64,000 bases of DNA. Origin: Chitinophagales bacterium (GTDB taxonomy: Bacteria > Bacteroidota > Bacteroidia > Chitinophagales > UBA8649). The notes under the pieces are model-generated. The model ran no database searches and was not told the origin of the DNA. It saw nothing but the letters and a program-made list of their open reading frames with translations. A program made the translations under genes and the position numbers. The first letter of the stretch is position 1. Each line of letters opens with the position of its first letter. Shown piece after piece: positions 43,744-51,874 of the stretch. The stretch spans positions 1-64,000 of the forward strand of contig JACJYT010000006.1 in the NCBI GenBank assembly GCA_020635975.1, read 5' to 3'.

Positions 43744-46700
43744 ATAAAACGGCTCCAGATCATATTATTTTTCCTGTTTAGTTTTTCAATTTTAGCAGCA
43801 CAAACTGCCTTTATTGAAAACCGAGGACAATGGAGTGATAATATATTTTTTCAAGCGGAATTTAGTGAGGGTAAATTGTTTGTTGAAGAAGACGCATTGA
43901 ACTACAATTTGATCGATATGGATGCTTTGCATCATTTAGTTCATGAACATCATGCGCGCACCGAAGGCTACCAGAAGAATGTAGATTGGACCATTAAAGC
44001 GCATTGTTTAAAATTAAAATTTGTAGGAGCAAATTTAGATCCTTCTACTTGTTTAGCTTCTCGAAAAACATCTACTTACTACAATTATTTTTTAGGGCAA
44101 AACGAAGCGCAATGGCAAAGCAAAGTACCTGCTTATCAAGAACTCTACTTCGAAGAAATCTATCCTAAAATTGACTTAAACCTTGCTAATTCTGGTAACA
44201 AATTTAAGTACGAGTTGGTGCTCGAACCAGGGGCTGATCTAAAGCAAGTTCGCTTAAATTATGAAGGAGCCGAAAAGATGGAGCTTGTTGATGGTAATTT
44301 AATTATTAGCACCTCTGTAGGAAAGATGGTGGAGCAAGCTCCTTATGCTTATCAAATAGAAAATGGTAAAAAAATAGAACTTGCTTGCCAGTTTAAAGTG
44401 CTTAATGAAGAGATAAGTTTTGAATTTCCGAATTCTTACAATAAAAACTTAAGTTTGGTCATCGACCCTTTCATCGTTTTTAGTCGCTACTCTAGTTCTT
44501 CTGCCAATAACTTTGGCTACACAGCAACTTACGATTCTAAAGGAAATGCCTACGGAGCGGGAAGTGTTTTTAATACGGGTTATATTACCACCCCCGGAGC
44601 CTACGATCTTAGTTTTAATGGTGCCAGTACAGATATAGGGATTACCAAATATACCCCAGATGGCTTAAATAGAATATACGCCACTTACTTAGGTGGAAGT
44701 CAAACCGAGTTACCCCATAGTATTGTGGTTAATTCTAGAGATGAACTCTTTGTTTTAGGCACTACTAGTTCTAGTAATTTCCCTCTAAGTATAAATTGTT
44801 TTGATTCTAGTTTTGGAGGTGGAACTCTGAGTAATTTATCGCAAGGTTTAGGAGTAATCTACAACAATGGCTCCGATTTAATCATATCGCGCTTCTCAGA
44901 AGATGGAACAAATTTATTGGCATCTACCTATGTTGGAGGTAGCGCTAATGATGGACTAAATCTTTCGCCTCAACTTAAGTATAATTATGCCGATGAAGTA
45001 AGAGGAGAAGTATTTATAGATGGCAATGATAATTGTCTTATAAGTTCCTGCACCTACTCTCCCGATTTCCCGGTAAGCAATGGTTTTCAAAATAGCTTAG
45101 GGGGTGGATTAGATGGATTAATTTTCAAAATGGATGAAAATCTAAGCACCATGCTTTGGTCTAGTTACCTAGGTGGAAGTGCAGATGATGCGGCCTATTC
45201 TGTTAGCTTAGATAACCAAAGCAACATTCTTTTAGCGGGTGGAACACAATCTGCAAATTTCCCTACGAACAATGCCTTACAAAGTAATTTTAACGGAGGA
45301 AATGCAGATGGATTTCTAATGAAAATTCATAGTTCAGGAGCTAACATCATCTACAGTTCTTATTACGGAACAGCGGCCTACGATCAAATTTATTTCATTG
45401 ATAATAATGGCAATGATGAAGTCTATATCTTTGGGCAGACCAAAGGGTCAAGTGGACTTTTGATTAGCAATGCAGCTTACAATGAGCCAAATGGCGGACA
45501 GTTTATAAGTAAGTTTGAAGCCAATTTATCTAGCTTGGTTTGGAGTACCCGCTTTGGTGATGGTGGAGGTTTACCAGATATTTCTCCAACTGCTTTTTTA
45601 GTAGATGTTTGCAACCAAGTTTTTCTTTCTGGTTGGGGTGGACCTAATCTAGGTGGCAATGTAAATTTAAGTGGAACAGCTGGCTTGGATGTTACTTCAG
45701 ATGCCTTAGATCCTACAACCGATAATGCCGATTTCTATTTTATGGTGCTTCGTGATGATGCCTCTGCCTTGATTTATGCTTCCTTTTTTGGTGGAAGCAA
45801 CAGTGCAGAACACGTGGATGGTGGCACCTCTCGCTTTGACAAAAAAGGGGTTATTTATCAAGCGGTATGCGCAGGTTGCGGAGGCAATCAAGATTTCCCA
45901 ACTATACCCATCGATTCCGCTGCTTTTTGGACGAACAACAGCTCCTGTAATTTAGGTTTAGTTAAATATGCTTTCACTCCCCCATCTGTAATTGCCGACT
46001 TCGAACTACCTCTTGTAGATTGCTTACCCCAATCTTTATTTTTCGAAAATTTAAGTCAAACCGCTTTTAACGATACGAGCGCAAGTACTTTTATTTGGAT
46101 GGTTAACGACTCTTTAATAGAATCTTATCACTTAAATTTTGATTTTGTAGATCCTGGCACCTACACTATTAATTTATTGGTGATAGATAGCAATAGTTGC
46201 AATTTACAAGATTCCATAAGTAAACAATTCACTATAATTGGAAACTCTCTTCAAATATTAGATACCCTAGCAACTTGCTTAGGCTCTAGTATAGCAATAG
46301 GTATCCCTCCCATTTCTGGAAACAATATTACTTATAACTGGACGCCTTCTTTAGGATTAAGTTCAAGCAATATTTCTAACCCTTTTGCAAGTCCCACACA
46401 AGATATTACCTACACTCTTATTGTAAGCAATGGCAGTTGCATCGACACCTTCATACAAACCCTACTTATTGAAGAGTTAAGTATTGATTTGAGTCTTAGA
46501 GATAGTGTTTGTCTCAACGATAGCTTTAGTGTTTTGGCAACTAGCAATATAGCCAACGTGTTTTACCATTGGGAACCAAGTAATTTATTACAAAGTGCTC
46601 AAGGTGCAAATCCTGCTTTATTTGTAGCAAACGATCCTATGCTCATTACTTGCAATGCAAGTTCGCCTGCAGGATGCACGGCAAGCGCTAGTGCAAGTAT

Positions 46701-47241
46701 ATTCGTAATTACCAGTCTACCTGATTTAACCCTAAGTGCCAATCCCGATACCATAGACTATGGAGCTAGCAGTCAATTAGATGCCTCTTCTCTTGATGTA
46801 GATTCCTTCTATTGGAATGTCGCAGAAAGCCTTAGCGATTTATTCATAAACAATCCACTTGCAAGTCCACTAGAAACAACAACTTATACGGTAAACATTG
46901 AGGATGGCTTTTGTCCGAACAAAGCCAACATTACAGTTTATGTACGCATACCAGAATGTATAGCTGATAGAATATATGTGCCTAATGCTTTTACGCCAAA
47001 TGCCGATGGAAGCAATGATGTATTTAGAGTTCGAAGCATTCTCCCTCTTCAAGATTTCTTTTTTGCGGTTTATGATCGTTGGGGACAAGAAGTATTTAGC
47101 ACGAAAGACATAAACGAAGGATGGGATGGTAGTTTTGAGGGCGAATTGCTAAGTCCAGCTGCCTTTGCTTGGTACTGTAGTGGTAAGTGTCCAGAAGGCG
47201 ATGATTTTTTCTTAAAAGGTAATGTAAGTTTGATACGCTAG
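43744..47241 (+). CDS. Large secreted T9SS type B protein with gliding-motility C-terminal domain
   Basis: About 1165 residues if read from ATA 43744; the frame is open back to a stop at 43693 but has no ATG, GTG or TTG before 43876. The upstream codons make a signal peptide (LQIILFFLFSFSILAAQT) followed by the family motif ENRGQWSDNI, so the true start must be near 43744. Then SBBP-type beta-propeller repeats (LGGSADDAAYSVSLDNQSN and similar), PKD-like domain (STFIWMVNDSL), Ig-like repeats, and a CHU_C domain (YVPNAFTPNADGSNDVF, FAVYDRWGQEVFST) for type IX export. Followed directly by porP/sprF and an OmpA gene. Confidence 0.88.
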   Translation: MKRLQIILFFLFSFSILAAQTAFIENRGQWSDNIFFQAEFSEGKLFVEEDALNYNLIDMDALHHLVHEHHARTEGYQKNVDWTIKAHCLKLKFVGANLDPSTCLASRKTSTYYNYFLGQNEAQWQSKVPAYQELYFEEIYPKIDLNLANSGNKFKYELVLEPGADLKQVRLNYEGAEKMELVDGNLIISTSVGKMVEQAPYAYQIENGKKIELACQFKVLNEEISFEFPNSYNKNLSLVIDPFIVFSRYSSSSANNFGYTATYDSKGNAYGAGSVFNTGYITTPGAYDLSFNGASTDIGITKYTPDGLNRIYATYLGGSQTELPHSIVVNSRDELFVLGTTSSSNFPLSINCFDSSFGGGTLSNLSQGLGVIYNNGSDLIISRFSEDGTNLLASTYVGGSANDGLNLSPQLKYNYADEVRGEVFIDGNDNCLISSCTYSPDFPVSNGFQNSLGGGLDGLIFKMDENLSTMLWSSYLGGSADDAAYSVSLDNQSNILLAGGTQSANFPTNNALQSNFNGGNADGFLMKIHSSGANIIYSSYYGTAAYDQIYFIDNNGNDEVYIFGQTKGSSGLLISNAAYNEPNGGQFISKFEANLSSLVWSTRFGDGGGLPDISPTAFLVDVCNQVFLSGWGGPNLGGNVNLSGTAGLDVTSDALDPTTDNADFYFMVLRDDASALIYASFFGGSNSAEHVDGGTSRFDKKGVIYQAVCAGCGGNQDFPTIPIDSAAFWTNNSSCNLGLVKYAFTPPSVIADFELPLVDCLPQSLFFENLSQTAFNDTSASTFIWMVNDSLIESYHLNFDFVDPGTYTINLLVIDSNSCNLQDSISKQFTIIGNSLQILDTLATCLGSSIAIGIPPISGNNITYNWTPSLGLSSSNISNPFASPTQDITYTLIVSNGSCIDTFIQTLLIEELSIDLSLRDSVCLNDSFSVLATSNIANVFYHWEPSNLLQSAQGANPALFVANDPMLITCNASSPAGCTASASASIFVITSLPDLTLSANPDTIDYGASSQLDASSLDVDSFYWNVAESLSDLFINNPLASPLETTTYTVNIEDGFCPNKANITVYVRIPECIADRIYVPNAFTPNADGSNDVFRVRSILPLQDFFFAVYDRWGQEVFSTKDINEGWDGSFEGELLSPAAFAWYCSGKCPEGDDFFLKGNVSLIR

Positions 47242-48285
47242 ATGAAAAGGAATTCTTACATAGCCATATTTGTCTTGCTTCTGCTAATTATTAGTAGGCT
47301 TTCTAGTGTACGTGCTCAAGATATTCATTTTACACAATTCTCGCTGCAGCCCTTACAACAAAGTCCTTCTTTTGTAGGAAATTTTGACGGCAACTATCGC
47401 ATTGCTGCCTTATATAGAAACCAATGGGCTACGATAGCCGTGCCCTACAATTCGCTGGGTTTGGGCTTTGATGCGAAGCTATATTCTACAAAAAAATTCT
47501 CTAGTTTTTTGGCCACTGGAGGAAATTTCTTCTTCGATCAAGCTGGAGATGGTAGACTACAAAGCAATTATTTACAAATTCCCTTAGGCTATACCATTTA
47601 TATGCCCTTAGATAGAAATAATACTATTAAATTAGGTCTTGGTGCAGCTTTTGGTTTTTTAAACAAGAGTTTACGTCTCGACCAGCTTCAATTCGACAAT
47701 CAGTTTAATGGAGAGGTTTACGACCCGAATATTGCAATAGCAGAAAACTTTGACCAATTAAGTTTTTTTAAACCAGATGTTAGTATTGGCTATCATGTAG
47801 GCTATAATTTTAAAGAAAAAATAGAACTTGGTTTAGGCTTCGGACTTCATCACCTTAATAAAATTGAGGAAAGCTTTTTGGGCGACGGCTTGTCTATAGA
47901 GCTAAAGAAAAGAATTTCCCTACCAACTTACCTAAAGTATACGATTAACAAAAAATGGCAAGTACAATTCGACTATTTGTTTCAAGAGCAGAACGTAAAA
48001 CACGAACATCTTTTTGGTGCTGTTGCTAGCTTTTATTTAAAGAATGATTATCCTGCCCAAACTGCCATCGAATTTGGCTCCTATTACAGATACAAGGATG
48101 CAGTTTCTGGAATTATTAGATACCGACAAAACAATCTTTTAGTAGGACTAAGTTACGATGTAAATACTAGTCCGCTGCGAGCAGCAAGTTCTACCTATGG
48201 TGGCATCGAACTAGGCTTAGTTTATACGATAAAAAAACTTGAGGAACCTAAAATAAAAAACAAACGAACTTGCTTCGTCTTCTAA
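47242..48285 (+). CDS. PorP/SprF-family outer-membrane protein
   Basis: 347 residues with signal peptide ending VRAQ and the family opening DIHFTQFSLQPLQQSPSFVGNFDGNYRIAALYRNQW. Predicted outer-membrane beta-barrel, C-terminal FVF. These proteins accompany type B CTD cargo and help attach it to the cell surface. Begins immediately after the cargo gene's stop. Confidence 0.92.
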   Translation: MKRNSYIAIFVLLLLIISRLSSVRAQDIHFTQFSLQPLQQSPSFVGNFDGNYRIAALYRNQWATIAVPYNSLGLGFDAKLYSTKKFSSFLATGGNFFFDQAGDGRLQSNYLQIPLGYTIYMPLDRNNTIKLGLGAAFGFLNKSLRLDQLQFDNQFNGEVYDPNIAIAENFDQLSFFKPDVSIGYHVGYNFKEKIELGLGFGLHHLNKIEESFLGDGLSIELKKRISLPTYLKYTINKKWQVQFDYLFQEQNVKHEHLFGAVASFYLKNDYPAQTAIEFGSYYRYKDAVSGIIRYRQNNLLVGLSYDVNTSPLRAASSTYGGIELGLVYTIKKLEEPKIKNKRTCFVF

Positions 48286-48286
48286 T

Positions 48287-50200
48287 ATGAAAATTCACTT
48301 TGTCTTCTTTCTTAGTTTTCTTTTTCTGTTCAGCAAGTCCTTTGGGCAAAGCGAAAAGCAATTTCTAAAAGCGGCCAATGAAGCCTACGAAGCAGCACAA
48401 TATTACGAAGCTATTGCCTACTTCGAACAGGCTTTAAAGTTCGACAAAAGCAATGAGGATGCCCTCTACAAAATTGCCATGAGTCATTATGAATTGAAAA
48501 ACTATGCCATGGCTTCCAAGTATTTTCCAAAAATTAGTGATAAGGAAATGCTCTTTCCTTTACTCGCCTTTTATGCAGCAAACAACGAAAAATTGCAAGG
48601 CAACTATAAGCTAGCCATAGAACTCTTTGAAAAGTTTAACAATAGCTATCCAATTGATGGATTTTACAAGAAAAAAGCGCAGCAAGAAATAGCTTCTTGT
48701 TATTGGGCCCTAGATCAAAAGCTAGATGAAAATCAAGAAATTATTCACTTTGAAAGTCCGCTTAACACGGGCTATTCCGACTTTGGAGCCAGTTATTTAA
48801 ATCCTACTACCCTACAGGCATCTACTTTACAGGCCGACAAAGAAGATCCAAAAGCACCTTTCTTGGCTAGAATCAATTTCTTCTTAAAAGACGAAGAGAA
48901 TATTTCTCTCTTAAAGGAATTAAAACTTCCAATAAGTGCTGATGATACTTTAGATTATGCCGATGGCTACTATTTAGCAGAAAAGAAAGAATTCTATTAT
49001 TCTAAATGTTACATGGAGCATGAATTGGGAGAAAAAATATGCGACCTCTATGTTAGGAAACTAGAAGACTTAGAAAAGTCTATTTGGGGCGAAGAAAAAA
49101 GCCTGAATATCAACACCGAAAATTTCACAGAAACACAAGCCCAATTGAGTGTGGATGAGAACAATAAAACAATCTTATATTTCGTAAGTAATCGCTCTGG
49201 TGGCAAGGGCAAGTTAGATATATGGCGAGCAGAAGAAAGCTCTTTTGGCGTTTTTGAGAAACTCGAGAACTTACCCGAAGGAATTAATAGCATAGACAAT
49301 GAAAGCACCCCCTACTTTGAGCAAAGCACACAAGAACTATATTTCAGCTCCGAATGGTATTATGGCTTCGGTGGCTACGATATTTTTGTGGCAAAAGAAA
49401 ATACCAATGGCTTTAGTGAAGCGCTAAATTTAGGCTTGCCAATCAACTCTTCTGCAAACGATCAATATTATTATCCTAGCCCGGATAACATTGCCTTGTT
49501 TAGTAGTAATCGAGAGGGAGCTATGCAATTAAAAGGAAGTGCATGCTGCTTTGACATCTATGAACATAAAATACAAAAAAATATACCTAGCGAGGATAGT
49601 CTCTTAGTAGTAGAAAACCACTTAGACTCTCCTAAGAAAGCAACAGAAACGAACTTAGAGCTAGTAAACTTGCAAAATTCGCTACCTGTGGTGGTCTATT
49701 TTCATAACGACGAACCTCTGCCTAAGAGTATGGCAACAAAAACGAACCTGAGCTATCAAGCTGCCTACGAATCTTACCTAGGTTTTAAAAATACTTATGT
49801 AGAAAGTTTTGAAAACGAAGAAGCGATAGCAACTTGGTTTGCAGAAGTAGAAGCTAGCTACAGCGATTTAAATAAATTTTTAGAGTTGGTGGAAGCGATT
49901 TTAGACGAGAAAAAATTAAGCTTAATTATCGAGGGCTATTGCAGTCCGCTAGCTTTAAACGATTATAATATAAATCTAGCTAAAAGAAGAATTGTAAGCT
50001 TGGAAAACTACATTTTGCAATGGAAAGATGGAGCTTTAAAAAGTGCTTTTAATTCTGGAAAGTTAGTATTTAAAGACCTAGCATTTGGAGAAGAAAAAGC
50101 AGCAGACAGCGTATCCGACAGCTACGAAGAAACGAAATATTCCATTTACGATCCAATGGCGGCTAAAGAACGAAGGGTAGCTATTATTGCAGTGGAATAA
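48287..50200 (+). CDS. OmpA-family protein with TPR and PD40 repeats
   Basis: 637 residues: signal peptide (FGQSEKQ), TPR region (about 22-130), PD40/beta-propeller region (TILYFVSNRSGGKGKLDIW, TQELYFSSEWYYGFGGYDIF), C-terminal OmpA-like domain (LSLIIEGYCSPLALNDYNINLAKRRI) for peptidoglycan contact. The cargo / PorP-SprF / OmpA order is the standard T9SS type B set. Confidence 0.9.
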   Translation: MKIHFVFFLSFLFLFSKSFGQSEKQFLKAANEAYEAAQYYEAIAYFEQALKFDKSNEDALYKIAMSHYELKNYAMASKYFPKISDKEMLFPLLAFYAANNEKLQGNYKLAIELFEKFNNSYPIDGFYKKKAQQEIASCYWALDQKLDENQEIIHFESPLNTGYSDFGASYLNPTTLQASTLQADKEDPKAPFLARINFFLKDEENISLLKELKLPISADDTLDYADGYYLAEKKEFYYSKCYMEHELGEKICDLYVRKLEDLEKSIWGEEKSLNINTENFTETQAQLSVDENNKTILYFVSNRSGGKGKLDIWRAEESSFGVFEKLENLPEGINSIDNESTPYFEQSTQELYFSSEWYYGFGGYDIFVAKENTNGFSEALNLGLPINSSANDQYYYPSPDNIALFSSNREGAMQLKGSACCFDIYEHKIQKNIPSEDSLLVVENHLDSPKKATETNLELVNLQNSLPVVVYFHNDEPLPKSMATKTNLSYQAAYESYLGFKNTYVESFENEEAIATWFAEVEASYSDLNKFLELVEAILDEKKLSLIIEGYCSPLALNDYNINLAKRRIVSLENYILQWKDGALKSAFNSGKLVFKDLAFGEEKAADSVSDSYEETKYSIYDPMAAKERRVAIIAVE

Positions 50201-50220
50201 GCAAATAAAAATCAAAAGTT

Positions 50221-50424
50221 ATGACAGAAAATACCAACTTACTCGGAATGATCTTCTTTATTGCTGCTGGCTTGTTTAGTATTATATCCAGTATTTTTAA
50301 TTGGAACTTCTTTTTTGAAAACAGCAGGGCATATTTCTTTGTTAAAATATTTGGAAGAAATGGTGCGCGAATTTTCTACAGTCTACTTGGCGCTCTATTA
50401 ATTTATTTAGCCTTCAAACTATAG
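50221..50424 (+). CDS. Imm17-like small membrane protein
   Basis: 67 residues, two membrane helices: LLGMIFFIAAGLFSIISSIFNWNFFF, then FVKIFGRNGARIFYSLLGALLIYLAF. The GRxGARIFY centre matches the immunity-17 family. No toxin gene is seen nearby, so an immunity function is doubtful. Follows the OmpA gene by 20 bp. Confidence 0.75.
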   Translation: MTENTNLLGMIFFIAAGLFSIISSIFNWNFFFENSRAYFFVKIFGRNGARIFYSLLGALLIYLAFKL

Positions 50425-50490
50425 TTCTACTTAGAACAGAAGACTTAAAGAAAGTCAAGTTCAACAAGATTCTAATTTAGCCTAAACAAA

Positions 50491-50516
50491 AAAAGGAGCC
50501 TAAGCTCCTTTTTTAT
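50491..50516. terminator. Bidirectional terminator
   Basis: AAAAGGAGC / GCTCCTTTT stem with CTAA loop, A run before and T run after, between convergent genes. Confidence 0.8.
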
Positions 50517-50533
50517 TTGTTTAAAATCACCCC

Positions 50534-51829
50534 TTAATCAGCAATAATTTGGATAGCATCTACTTCCCAGGTACTTCCACTAGAATTGGAACCTGTGTAT
50601 TTAAAACCAATATGGAAAGGTCCAGTTTGGTACAAGCTTAAGTCGATATTGCCCGAACTAACCCACGACCAACCACCAGAAGATAGAACTGGATTTAAGC
50701 TGGTCCAAGTGGCAGAACTTGGGTCGCTCACTCCATCATAATTGGTAGAAATCAGACATTGCATAGGATCTCCTGAATAGTTGTAGGCATTGATGAACTT
50801 AAAGACAGGATTTACCTCTCCAGAAACATCAATAGATGGCGAGATTAACCAAGCTTCACTAGCAGAATTAGAACCTGAAAAGTTCGACATTTTAGCATAA
50901 TAAGAACCTTGTTGTCCGCTGCCTTGATTGCCTACATTCCAACTGAACGATCCTATAGGCGATTGTAAAGTCCAACCCCCACTAGTAATACTTTGATCTT
51001 CGAAAGTTTTACTTAGAATTATATTTTGATTTGGGTTAGTACCGTCACAACGAGTAGCAGTCATACTTGAAGCGTCATCTGCTCTTCTAATGTACAATTG
51101 TTTCGTTGTTCCAAAAACAGAATAAATACCTATGATAGAACCATTCCCCGTAGGAAGCTCCGTTCCTGCAAAATCGGCAAAACCACTAGTTCTTACCGTT
51201 ATAGTATTTCCATTACAATCTCTAACATCTCTGTTTTGAGTAGTTTGTCCAACCGCATCGGCAAAAGTTAAACCATCTAAACCATTGATAAACTCTACCT
51301 CATTTAACTGAATTAAAGTGCCTAATGGAACTCCTGAAAGTTGACTCATATCTACCACTAAAGGCTGCACAATGTCGTCTGGGTTACAAGCCCCACGGAT
51401 AATAAAATCGTCTACAAATAAAGCAGGAATTCTGGTAACGTAAGAACCATCTGGACCCATTCCTAATTCTGCATTTTGCAAATACAAGCCATTTAATTTA
51501 ATGTAAACCGTTCTACCTTCTGGAAACTTAGTGTAGGCATTTGTTACATCAACATTTATGGCAATGGCTCCAGTAGCATCTTGCACATACATCTTTTTAT
51601 AGATATTGCCGCTTTGATCGTCGGCAGAAACAACCGCTTTCAAGTAAATATCTTGGTCAATAGAATTAAAATTAAATGCTGCAATTAACTCTTCCACCGT
51701 AATGAAATTCGTAATGCCCGCGCCTTGATCCAAACAGTTGGTATCTGGAGCATCGAAATTATCTTTGATACAACTACTTAAAAACAAAGTGAAGATCAAA
51801 CTAAAGGCTGCAAAATGTAATTTTCTCAT
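50534..51829 (-). CDS. DUF5689 lipoprotein with C-terminal choice-of-anchor-J-type domain
   Basis: 431 residues. Lipobox FLSSCIKD. DUF5689 region (about 45-250; TVEELIAAFNF, GNIYKKMYVQDATGAIAINVD, GRTVYIKLNGLYL) then a jelly-roll domain with SEAWLISPSIDVSGEVNPVF and WEVDAIQIIAD. Surface lipoprotein, probably transcribed with the TonB receptor 45 bp upstream and working with it in uptake, possibly of nucleic-acid-derived nutrients given the divergent nuclease gene. Confidence 0.8.
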   Translation of the reverse strand: MRKLHFAAFSLIFTLFLSSCIKDNFDAPDTNCLDQGAGITNFITVEELIAAFNFNSIDQDIYLKAVVSADDQSGNIYKKMYVQDATGAIAINVDVTNAYTKFPEGRTVYIKLNGLYLQNAELGMGPDGSYVTRIPALFVDDFIIRGACNPDDIVQPLVVDMSQLSGVPLGTLIQLNEVEFINGLDGLTFADAVGQTTQNRDVRDCNGNTITVRTSGFADFAGTELPTGNGSIIGIYSVFGTTKQLYIRRADDASSMTATRCDGTNPNQNIILSKTFEDQSITSGGWTLQSPIGSFSWNVGNQGSGQQGSYYAKMSNFSGSNSASEAWLISPSIDVSGEVNPVFKFINAYNYSGDPMQCLISTNYDGVSDPSSATWTSLNPVLSSGGWSWVSSGNIDLSLYQTGPFHIGFKYTGSNSSGSTWEVDAIQIIAD

Positions 51830-51874
51830 TTTTATATTTTATTATGTCTAGTATTTTTTTGTTCTTTTACTCCT

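Noticed and set aside
50221..50424. Complete toxin-immunity pair
   Set aside because: No toxin domain is recognisable next to the Imm17-like gene.
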